DNA of 64,000 bases from Serratia proteamaculans_D. GTDB lineage: Bacteria; Pseudomonadota; Gammaproteobacteria; Enterobacterales; Enterobacteriaceae. The position numbers and the translations under genes were made by a program. Every line of letters begins with the position of its first letter. Within the stretch, counting starts at the first letter, position 1. The notes beneath the pieces are model-generated. The model made no database searches. It was not told the DNA's origin and saw only the letters and a program-made list of their open reading frames with translations. Below, piece by piece: positions 46,838 through 54,217 of the stretch. The stretch is from assembly GCF_049959315.1 (NCBI RefSeq), contig NZ_CP188201.1; one strand, written 5' to 3'.

Positions 46838-48775
46838 ATGCTGGATCGTATTATTGCGCATACGCCACTGGGCCAGGAGTCATTGCTGTTCCGTTCGCTG
46901 GAAGGAACCGAAGCCCTTTCCTCCCCCTTTGATTTCGCCATCGAACTGCTGAGCAAAAACGCTCGCCTCGACCGCAAGGCGCTGCTGGGTCAACCCCTGA
47001 CGCTGGAGATCCCGACCCAGGGTTTTCTTGGCCCGGCCCGCTACCTGAACGGCAAGATCACCTCCATAGCCGTCAGCAGCGAAGAGATCAGCGGCACCCG
47101 TTATGCGGTGTACAACCTGCACGTGCAACCGGATCTGTGGCCGATGACCAAGGACCGTAACTTCCGCATCTTCCAGGAACAGACGGTGCCGCAGATCGTC
47201 AAGACCCTGCTGACCGAACATAATGTTCAGTTGGAAGACCAGCTCACCGGCGACTACCGCCTGTGGGGCTACTGCGTGCAGTATAACGAGAGCAGCTTCA
47301 ACTTCATCAGCAGGCTGATGGAGCTGGAAGGTATCTATTACTATTTCAAACATGAGATGGGCAAGCACACCCTGGTGCTGGGCGATGCGCCCCACCATCA
47401 TCAGCCCTATCCCGGCTACGAGATGATCCCTTACCATCTGACGCCGTCTGGTGGCAGCACCAGCGAAGAAGGCATCAGCCAGTGGACCCTGTCCGATCAC
47501 GTCACGCCAGGTATTTACAGCCTCGACGACTACGACTTCCGCAAACCCAATGCCTGGCTGTTCCAGGCACGTCAGAACCCCGCCTCACCGACGCCGGGCC
47601 AGATTGACGTTTACGACTGGCCTGGCCGCTATACCGAGCATCAGCAGGGGGAGTTCTACGCCCGTATCCGTCAGGAAGCCTGGCAGGCCGAACATCAGCA
47701 GATTGAAGGCACCGCTACCGCGCTGGGTATCGCCCCCGGCAGCACCTTCACGCTGTATAACGCCCCGCATAGCGACGACAACCGGGAATACCTGACGCTG
47801 CAGGCCAAATATCACCTGAAGGAAAACCGCTACGCCAGCGGCGACGATCAGCATAGCGAACACCGCATCGATTTCACCGTGCTACCAGCCGATATTCCCT
47901 GGCACCCGGCGCAACAGGCCAGTTGGCCGAAAACTCATGGTCCACAGACGGCAAAAGTGGTCGGCCCGGCAGGTGAGTCGATCTGGACCGACAAATACGG
48001 CCGTATCAAGGTGAAATTCCACTGGGATCGCTTCGGGCCCAAAGACGACGGCAGCTCCTGCTGGGTACGCGTGTCCAGCGCCTGGGCCGGCCAGGGTTAC
48101 GGCGGGGTACAGATCCCGCGCGTCAACGACGAAGTGGTGGTGGACTTTATCAATGGCGATCCGGACCGCCCGATCGTGACCGGCCGCGTGTATAACGACG
48201 CCAGCATGCCGCCCTGGGCGTTGCCGGCCGCCGCAACCCAGATGGGCTTTATGAGCCGCACCAAGGATGGCACCGCCGACAACGCCAACGCCCTGCGCTT
48301 TGAGGATAAAGCCGGTTCGGAACAGGTGTGGATCCAGGCGGAACGCAACATGGACACCCAGGTGAAGAACGATGAGAGCCATACCATCGATAAGAATCAT
48401 ACGCATTTTGTTGGTGCTAAAGAGGAACAGCGGGTTATCGAAGATCAGACTGTTGGCGTGAAAGGCCACTCAACCATGCTGACTGAGCAAACACGCACCG
48501 ATAATGTTGTAGGTGCATTGGTTATTGGATCTGGTACGTCGATTCGCCTTGAATGTGGCAAAAGCGTGTTAGAACTCACCAAAGATGGCGACATTAATAT
48601 TACCGGGATGAATTTCAATATTACCGTTGACCAATCTGGCGAAATTAACACATCCAGCGGCAAGCTAAATCTCAATCCTTCGAGTGGCCAGAAGAAAACG
48701 GATGCGCCAGGCGGCGAACATCAAAAAACAATTCAAAGTCAAATAGACAGTTTTTTCTCACAGGAAGAAAAGTAA
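46838..48775 (+). CDS. vgrG: T6SS spike protein VgrG (TssI)
   Basis: VgrG trimers form the spike on the Hcp tube and carry PAAR effectors. From the ATG at 46838 (AGAGGA upstream) it is 645 residues: gp27-like domain, gp5 OB-fold (WPKTHGPQTAKVVGPAGESIWTDKYGRIKVKFHWDR, RVNDEVVVDFINGDPDRPIVTGRVYN) and beta-helix needle. It stops about 60 residues after the needle with no extra enzymatic domain. A longer reading from 46706 overlaps ppkA and is rejected. The 3' end becomes more AT-rich, pointing to exchange of the adaptor/effector module that follows. Confidence 0.96.
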   Translation: MLDRIIAHTPLGQESLLFRSLEGTEALSSPFDFAIELLSKNARLDRKALLGQPLTLEIPTQGFLGPARYLNGKITSIAVSSEEISGTRYAVYNLHVQPDLWPMTKDRNFRIFQEQTVPQIVKTLLTEHNVQLEDQLTGDYRLWGYCVQYNESSFNFISRLMELEGIYYYFKHEMGKHTLVLGDAPHHHQPYPGYEMIPYHLTPSGGSTSEEGISQWTLSDHVTPGIYSLDDYDFRKPNAWLFQARQNPASPTPGQIDVYDWPGRYTEHQQGEFYARIRQEAWQAEHQQIEGTATALGIAPGSTFTLYNAPHSDDNREYLTLQAKYHLKENRYASGDDQHSEHRIDFTVLPADIPWHPAQQASWPKTHGPQTAKVVGPAGESIWTDKYGRIKVKFHWDRFGPKDDGSSCWVRVSSAWAGQGYGGVQIPRVNDEVVVDFINGDPDRPIVTGRVYNDASMPPWALPAAATQMGFMSRTKDGTADNANALRFEDKAGSEQVWIQAERNMDTQVKNDESHTIDKNHTHFVGAKEEQRVIEDQTVGVKGHSTMLTEQTRTDNVVGALVIGSGTSIRLECGKSVLELTKDGDINITGMNFNITVDQSGEINTSSGKLNLNPSSGQKKTDAPGGEHQKTIQSQIDSFFSQEEK

Positions 48776-48788
48776 TACAGGATATTGA

Positions 48789-49595
48789 ATGAGCCATTAT
48801 TTAACGCAAGAAGCCAGTTTCGAACTGCCAGACGCATTTAAAGACCGGACAATGAATATTTTCACCCTCAGTGAAAACAACACCAGTGAATTTACCTTTG
48901 TTGTTTCACGCGCTAATGCGACGGTTGAGGATACGCTGCAAAAAGTTGCTGCGCGGTTGACTCAGGATCTTCAGACCACCGTTCAAGGGTTCGAGTTGAT
49001 ATCATCATCTCATGGAGATATAAATCACCAGCCATCCATAGAGATTTTTTACCAATTCAAGTCTGCAGAAGCACTAATCTGGCAAAAGCAGAATATCGTT
49101 CTGCTGAAAGATGGGCTACAAGGCAGAAAAATAGTTTGTTTTATTGGCACCTGTCAAAATAGCTTCGATGACTACTATGACAGACAGTATAAAGGGATTA
49201 TTGCCAGTATTGTTTTCAATGAAAAAGAGAATGACACTCATGTTCCCGTGATGCTTGCAACCGACTCCGTTGGCAATTTTTTTGTATTTGACACCGACAG
49301 TAAAGAACTTTCCGTATTCACGGCTATCAGCGAACTTTATCAACATATCGACCTGAAAAGGGCATTAAACGGCAGCTACCTGTTTTACCACTCACTCGGT
49401 GAGCCACTGCATATTGCCCCTGTAGTTACCAACAGTTCCGCTGAGTTTACTCGTTATGCACTGTGGACATCCTCTCTCGAGAGCAACCAGCATCTTTCAT
49501 CGATACTTTTGCTCTGCCGCTCTGTGAACGGGCCACAAGAGCTAAGCAACCCTGAGCAAATTGCGGAGTATCTTCGGACCGCCAGGGAGTCCTAG
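48789..49595 (+). CDS. Eag-type (DcrB/DUF1795) T6SS effector chaperone with C-terminal extension
   Basis: The first ~145 residues match the Eag/DcrB chaperone family (YLTQEASFELPDAFKDRTMNIFTL start), which binds and shields the N-terminal membrane segments of prePAAR effectors and helps load them on VgrG. It lies between vgrG and the PAAR effector gene, exactly where such chaperones occur. The protein is 268 residues, about 120 longer than simple Eag proteins. The extra part (from about 150, VPVMLATDSVGNFFVFDTD onward) is beta-rich and unassigned. The gene ends 3 bases before the effector. Confidence 0.85.
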   Translation: MSHYLTQEASFELPDAFKDRTMNIFTLSENNTSEFTFVVSRANATVEDTLQKVAARLTQDLQTTVQGFELISSSHGDINHQPSIEIFYQFKSAEALIWQKQNIVLLKDGLQGRKIVCFIGTCQNSFDDYYDRQYKGIIASIVFNEKENDTHVPVMLATDSVGNFFVFDTDSKELSVFTAISELYQHIDLKRALNGSYLFYHSLGEPLHIAPVVTNSSAEFTRYALWTSSLESNQHLSSILLLCRSVNGPQELSNPEQIAEYLRTARES

Positions 49596-49598
49596 CCC

Positions 49599-50762
49599 AT
49601 GAGTGAACTTGGTGCAGCGCGAGAGCTGGATGAAATAGCCCATACGGCATCCCAGGGCTGGATGATCGCCGGGTTGATTGGCGGCGCGATTGTCGGTGCC
49701 GCACTAATCGCCGTTACTGGTGGCACGGCTGCGGTCGCTGTCGCCGCCGTAGTTGCAGGCGCTTCTGCCGGAGGCGGACTTGGTGAAGTGCTGGGCAGCA
49801 TGTCCTGGGCACCTCGCCATGTCACCGGGGTACTTGCCGATGGCTCGCCGAATGTCTACATCAATGGTAGAGCTGCCATACGCGCGCATATCTCAACAGG
49901 AGAATGCAGTGAAGATGGCCCGGCCAAAAAGGTCGTTGCCCAAGGCTCAGCCAAAGTCTATATCAATGATTTCCCTGCGGCCCGTATCAATGATTTGCTG
50001 GCATGTAGCGCCGAAATTCACACGGGTTCACCTAACGTCATTATTGGCGGCGAGCAAGAGCAAACGGATGATATTGAACCAGAGATCCCCGACTGGGTGA
50101 ACTGGACGCTGCTTGCGGCGGGTGCCGGTGCCGCTGCCGTACTCGCCACCCCTGCCATAGCCATACTGGGTACGCTGGGCGGATTGGGAGGCGGTTTCGC
50201 AGGCAGTTTAATTGGCGGTGCTTTCTTCGGTGAAGGTAGCGATGGTCAGAAATGGTCAATGCTGGCGGGAGGATTCGTCGGCGGATTTGCCGGCGGGAAA
50301 GGCGGTGCTAAGTTTGATGCATTCAGGCAAACAAAAGCAGTTAGTGCCAGCCTCGTCGACATTAAGGCATTATCACCCAAACTTGCCACAGAGCCTGATA
50401 CGGCGTTCTTTTGGTCTGGAAGAACAAAAGGTGTGGGGGGAGCCGAAGTTGCAGAAAACATAGCTAAATCGAGAGGTGGTGTCACGCTCGAGTCAACAAT
50501 CAAAGATAAAGCTATAGAAATGCCTGAATGGGATTTCAATAATCCGAAATCGATAGAAGCGTGGGAGAACGTCTCTGCCGAATATGCAGCACAGGTTTCT
50601 GGTGAAGTTAGAGCTGTGGTGGGGAGTGAGTTACGTCCTGGTAACATATGGGAAAATGTTGAAATGCCACGATTGATTAACAACCCTAAAGTGACTAAAA
50701 TAACCACGTTGGATCCATTAAATCAGACTGAAAAAGTCATTTTCGACAGAGGTTTAAAATGA
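49599..50762 (+). CDS. prePAAR/PAAR T6SS effector with predicted CD38-like NAD-consuming toxin domain
   Basis: A 387-residue effector. The prePAAR start (AARELDEIAHTASQGW) leads to hydrophobic region 1 (22-60), a PAAR domain (about 68-150, SPNVYINGRAA, NVIIGG) and hydrophobic region 2 (166-232), the same architecture as the NADase Tse6. The C-terminal part (about 265-387) aligns by pattern with CD38/ADP-ribosyl cyclases: W272 in FFWSG, E298 in VTLEST, NNP then W322 in IEAWENVS, and E355 in NVEMP, matching CD38 W125, E146, W189 and E226. It likely hydrolyses or cyclises NAD(P) in target cells. The domain call is inference from motifs; delivery role is secure. Confidence 0.85.
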   Translation: MSELGAARELDEIAHTASQGWMIAGLIGGAIVGAALIAVTGGTAAVAVAAVVAGASAGGGLGEVLGSMSWAPRHVTGVLADGSPNVYINGRAAIRAHISTGECSEDGPAKKVVAQGSAKVYINDFPAARINDLLACSAEIHTGSPNVIIGGEQEQTDDIEPEIPDWVNWTLLAAGAGAAAVLATPAIAILGTLGGLGGGFAGSLIGGAFFGEGSDGQKWSMLAGGFVGGFAGGKGGAKFDAFRQTKAVSASLVDIKALSPKLATEPDTAFFWSGRTKGVGGAEVAENIAKSRGGVTLESTIKDKAIEMPEWDFNNPKSIEAWENVSAEYAAQVSGEVRAVVGSELRPGNIWENVEMPRLINNPKVTKITTLDPLNQTEKVIFDRGLK

Positions 50763-50986
50763 AAATAACCGGGACAAGCTCATATATAAAGATAGAGATA
50801 GACGGTCGGACAATAAAAATACCCGGGGAAATGATAGTCGGTGGGTTTGTTGCGTACAAGGAAGGAATGAAAAAATGGGAATCACCTCACAACAATGAGG
50901 AACTATCAGAAGAAATGAAGCATGACATAATAAAGAAAGTAATAGAGAAGACTAAAAACACACATATGATTATTAGTTTTGAATAA
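50759..50986 (+). CDS. Predicted immunity protein for the PAAR effector (Imm74-like)
   Basis: A 75-residue cytoplasmic protein whose ATG overlaps the effector stop by 4 bases (ATGA), the standard toxin-immunity layout. It begins MKITGTSSYIKIEIDGRTIKIPGEMIVGG, has an acidic helical middle (NNEELSEEMKHDIIKKVIEKTK) and ends with a beta strand. It resembles the small immunity family I recall as Imm74; I cannot confirm that here. Absence of a signal peptide fits a cytoplasmic toxin target such as NAD. Confidence 0.78.
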   Translation: MKITGTSSYIKIEIDGRTIKIPGEMIVGGFVAYKEGMKKWESPHNNEELSEEMKHDIIKKVIEKTKNTHMIISFE

Positions 50987-51186
50987 AGCCATAAATAAAA
51001 TAATTGAAAATTAAATTAAACAATAAAACCACAACAAATAACATATTAACTTTAAAATGTAAAAGAATATATGTATCAAAAAATTATTTCACATTAATTT
51101 CATCAAATACTCAGCCACCTATAAATTTATTATATAAATAATTTCTATTAACTCCTACATATAAACTTGAACAGAGTTTTTTGTAG
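50987..51186. other. Very AT-rich spacer
   Basis: About 200 bases of extremely AT-rich sequence with no open frame of note, between the effector immunity gene and the orphan toxin tail. Composition is far from that of the T6SS core genes and typical of decayed immunity islands. Confidence 0.6.
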
Positions 51187-51285
51187 GTAACCGCCTTAAA
51201 TTCCAAAGCCATCAACAACACCGAACACATGGTGAAAGGTAAAGATTACGAAGTTATTGATATAATTACAGGAAAAAAATTATGA
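51187..51285 (+). pseudogene. Orphan C-terminal tail of a displaced toxin
   Basis: A plus frame open for 32 codons after an in-frame TAG reads VTALNSKAINNTEHMVKG, then KDYEVIDIITGKKL and a TGA. It has no start or secretion domain and looks like the last residues of a polymorphic toxin module. Its stop overlaps the next gene's start as ATGA, exactly as a toxin-immunity junction would. I infer the remnant of a former effector 3' end left behind with its immunity gene. Confidence 0.6.
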
Positions 51286-51548
51286 TGAATTTAGAAATGG
51301 TAGACTCGAGCCCTTGGGATTTCACTTTATACAAAAGTGAAACTGGGGAGTATATTATTAAAATTATTTTCTCTGAAGGAGTGTATAAAATAGATGTCGC
51401 TCGGTATTACCACTTAACAAATGAAATTGATCTATTGAATATAAACCACACTACTCTAACTGAGCTATCGAAAAAAATAAGGAACTCTCCATCAAATTAT
51501 GAACAGAAAGAAATACAACCAGGAGATATAAAATTGACACACAGATAA
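51282..51548 (+). CDS. Small orphan immunity-like protein
   Basis: An 88-residue acidic protein (MMNLEMVDSSPWDFTLYKSETGEYIIKIIF start) with a pattern IDVARYYHLTNEIDLLN...LTELSKKIRNSPSNYEQKEI. This L-T-x-x-x-I...L-x-x-K-I-R-x-x-P-x-x-Y-x-x-(K/R)-E layout recurs in small polymorphic-toxin immunity proteins. It starts at an ATG overlapping the stop of an orphan toxin tail. No functional toxin is adjacent. AT-rich; function inferred. Confidence 0.6.
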   Translation: MMNLEMVDSSPWDFTLYKSETGEYIIKIIFSEGVYKIDVARYYHLTNEIDLLNINHTTLTELSKKIRNSPSNYEQKEIQPGDIKLTHR

Positions 51549-51730
51549 CAACTCAAATAAATACAACGCATCTACAATTGAAGATATAACAATTAATTTA
51601 AAAACACGATATTATAGTAATAAATAGATATAGAAACACCACTCTAAAGGTGGCATTGAAAGCATTAACCACTTAAGAAAAAAGTAATGACTGAAATTTA
51701 TTTCATTTTCAACACCAGAGTGACGCATGA

Positions 51731-52045
51731 ATGAAAGTAAAATTACTTTATATCAGTAAGTTTTATTACAGAATATATTCAGTTGATGATTAATTTGCTG
51801 TGTCAGTAGTAATTTTTAACTCATACATAGATACATCAACGGAATTTTGGTTAACAGAAGACGACATTGAAAAACATAAAACATGCGGAGAAGTATATTC
51901 CCTTGTAGAAAAAATAAGATTAACCCCAGACAAATAAAAAGATAGAGAACTACCGGAGAATATCAGTTCCATTATATCGAAATTGAATACAAATCCCATA
52001 TTTACACAGCAAGATGCAATTTATGATAAACGGATTACTTCATAA
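51731..52045 (+). pseudogene. Decayed paralogue of the small immunity gene
   Basis: A 105-codon frame from ATG 51731 to TAA 52043-52045 is interrupted only by in-frame TAA codons at 51791-51793 and 51935-51937. Read through, it gives FNSYIDTSTEFWLTEDDIEK and VYSLVEKIRLTPDK-stop-KDREL. The pattern LT..DI...L..KIR..P....RE matches the intact gene at 51282. The preserved frame across two stops supports a recent pseudogene. A translation-competent ribosome would make only 20 residues. Confidence 0.62.
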
Positions 52046-52141
52046 GCAACCAAGTTAATATTAACATTGTAGAAATTACTAACATAGGGTGTATTAATCA
52101 ACGGGGAGCAGGTCAGTACATCTTCTATACAGGGAAATTCC

Positions 52142-53242
52142 ATGATCGACTTACGTGAAGACACTTGGACATTACAACTTTATGCTCAACGTTACAAAGG
52201 GTTATCCCCGAAGAACTCACGCGAACTACAATTGAGAATGGAATATGACCCTTTAAAGCCCAATTTGCCTACATCTGGAGAAGAGCAGAATAGCAAACCA
52301 GAATGGCTCAATACACCTCCCTGCTTAATTCCAGAAAGCGAATCACTAGATAAAGCCAAAGGTGCTTTAGTCGGTTTAGCTGTAGGGGATGCTATCGGCA
52401 CCACTCTTGAGTTTTTTCCTCGAGATAAGCTTCATGTTAACGATATGGTGGGTGGCGGCCCATTCAGGTTACAACCAGGCGAGTGGACAGACGATACCTC
52501 AATGGCTCTTTGTTTGGCAGAGAGTTATATTTCCGCAGGCCGTTTAGATATTACTTTATTCCGCGAAAAATTAGTTCGCTGGTATCGCTATGGAGAAAAT
52601 AGCTCAAACGGACGATGTTTTGATATAGGAAATACAACCAGGCATGCTTTGGAACAATATTTAAAACATGGGGAGAGTTGGTTTGAGAATACTGAGACTG
52701 AAACTGCTGGTAATGCTGCAATAATACGGCAGGCTCCCACATCGATTTTCAGAAGGAAATCACTACAACGAACATTTGCAGACTCAGACTCACAAAGCAT
52801 GGCAACCCACTGCGCACCTGAATCTATGGCCAGCTGCCAGTTTTTAGGTTTTATATTAAATTATCTAATTAATGGAAGCAGCAGAGAGAAAGCTTTCTCA
52901 CCACACGTCATGCCACTTCCGGTTAGAGTTCTTTTAATAAATGCTGGCGAATATAAGGAAAAAAAACGTGCCGAAATTCGTTCAAGTGGGTATGTAATAG
53001 ACACTTTAGAAGCAGCCATGTGGGCGGTGTGGAATACCGATAACTTCCGCGATGCTATTTTACTAGCAGCAAACCTGGGTGATGATGCTGACAGTGTAGC
53101 CGCTACAACAGGACAAATAGCAGGAGCACTATATGGATATTCAAGCATCCCAAAACCATGGCTTGATAAACTAGTCCAACAAGAAAGATTATCTAATCTT
53201 GCTGAAGAGTTATTTCATATAGCTCCGGAAGAAGATTTCTAA
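52142..53242 (+). CDS. ADP-ribosylglycohydrolase immunity protein, Tri1-like, without its toxin
   Basis: A 366-residue protein with an N-terminal extension of about 68 residues followed by a DraG-type ADP-ribosyl hydrolase core: GALVGLAVGDAIGTTLEF, WTDDTSMAL (TDDT 116-119), CFDIGNTTRHAL, THCAPESM and NLGDDADSVAATTG (313-318), so both metal sites look intact. This matches Tri1, the S. proteamaculans immunity protein that blocks the FtsZ-modifying ART toxin Tre1 with its N-terminal extension and also reverses the modification enzymatically. No ART toxin gene lies upstream here. A 9-base terminator hairpin follows. Confidence 0.85.
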   Translation: MIDLREDTWTLQLYAQRYKGLSPKNSRELQLRMEYDPLKPNLPTSGEEQNSKPEWLNTPPCLIPESESLDKAKGALVGLAVGDAIGTTLEFFPRDKLHVNDMVGGGPFRLQPGEWTDDTSMALCLAESYISAGRLDITLFREKLVRWYRYGENSSNGRCFDIGNTTRHALEQYLKHGESWFENTETETAGNAAIIRQAPTSIFRRKSLQRTFADSDSQSMATHCAPESMASCQFLGFILNYLINGSSREKAFSPHVMPLPVRVLLINAGEYKEKKRAEIRSSGYVIDTLEAAMWAVWNTDNFRDAILLAANLGDDADSVAATTGQIAGALYGYSSIPKPWLDKLVQQERLSNLAEELFHIAPEEDF

Positions 53243-53720
53243 AAAAGCAGAGAAAACCCAATCGTATTAATGTATCCATCCGTAGACTCAAGCCTCTAAA
53301 AAATCTTGAGTCTTTAGGTGAGTTGGTTATTTAGAAAAGCAAGATTATATAAATACATAATTAATACAGCCAAGTAAACACTCCATCCTTTTCTTAACAT
53401 CCAAACAAATTATAACAATAGATAACCACTCTATCGCATCAATAACTGTTTGATAAAAAGCATTCGTTAATTCACCCCTGAATTTAAAAACCTGTGGTAG
53501 TGCGACTTCTCTGCGCTGCACAACCAAACTCACCCTAAAAACCAAAGGAGAGACACCCACCCATAGCCGTTGCAATCACCATTGATATTTAGTTCAAGTT
53601 TAATTCCGGGCGTATTAGCAAATGCTGTAACTGCCCAGAAGTATCACCTCACTTATTGGCCTTGATGGATATAAATCCGCTTCGCCAATGCAAATTAATC
53701 AATTTCATATAGGTATCAAA
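53243..53720. other. Non-coding gap before the second hcp
   Basis: About 480 bases. The left end holds the terminator of the Tri1-like gene. A 76-codon minus frame at 53345-53575 starts at a non-ATG codon and resembles nothing I recognise. The last part must contain the promoter of hcp copy 2; I see no clear consensus. Confidence 0.65.
53284..53315 (+). terminator. Intrinsic terminator after the Tri1-like gene
   Basis: AGACTCAAG (53284-53292) and CTTGAGTCT (53305-53313) form a perfect 9-base stem with a 12-base loop, ending in TTTA. It lies about 40 bases after the stop codon. Confidence 0.7.
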
Positions 53721-54203
53721 ATGGCAATTGACTCATTTCTGAAGGTTGACGGGGTTACTGGCGAATCTAATGATTCTAATCACAAAAATTGGACTGATAT
53801 TCTGTCATTCAACTGGGGGGCGACCCAGTCTGGCAATATGGCCGTAGGCGGTGGCGGCGGGACAGGGAAAGTAAACTTCAAGGATTTGGAGGTGCAGGCA
53901 CTTATCGATAAATCTACACCGGCCATTCTGAAGTTTTGCTCCAGCGGTAAACATGTAACCAAAGTTGAACTTTCTATCTGCAAGGCCGGGGGGACCCAGG
54001 TCGAATATACCAGGATCGTGCTGGAAGATGTCCTGGTCAGTATGGCGGACTTTACCGGTGTTGGGCACACCGACAATATCCTGGTTAAATATCGCTTCCA
54101 GGCTTCCAAGGTCAACCTGCATTACTGGGAGCAAAGCGCCAGCGGCACCAAGGGTGCGGAAACCAAAGCCGGTTGGGATATTAAACAGAATAAAGAGATT
54201 TAA
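53721..54203 (+). CDS. hcp: T6SS tube protein Hcp (second copy)
   Basis: A 160-residue Hcp very close to the first copy (MAIDSFLKVDGVTGESNDSNHKNW, QSGNMAVGGGGGTGKV, YWEQSASGTKG). The ATG at 53721 has AGG upstream and matches the first copy's start; an upstream reading adds 11 unrelated residues. It is followed 14 bases later by an unknown gene. Such orphan hcp genes usually deliver the effector next to them. Divergence from copy 1 is spread along the protein. Confidence 0.96.
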   Translation: MAIDSFLKVDGVTGESNDSNHKNWTDILSFNWGATQSGNMAVGGGGGTGKVNFKDLEVQALIDKSTPAILKFCSSGKHVTKVELSICKAGGTQVEYTRIVLEDVLVSMADFTGVGHTDNILVKYRFQASKVNLHYWEQSASGTKGAETKAGWDIKQNKEI

Positions 54204-54217
54204 ACGAGGGCAGCACT

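Noticed and set aside
51634..51687. 17-codon open stretch reading KHHSKGGIESINHLRKK before the immunity pseudogene
   Set aside because: Could be another toxin tail like the one at 51187, but it is too short to separate from chance.
53345..53575. 76-codon minus-strand frame upstream of hcp copy 2
   Set aside because: Non-ATG start, no family resemblance, sits where a promoter is expected; cannot be supported as a gene.
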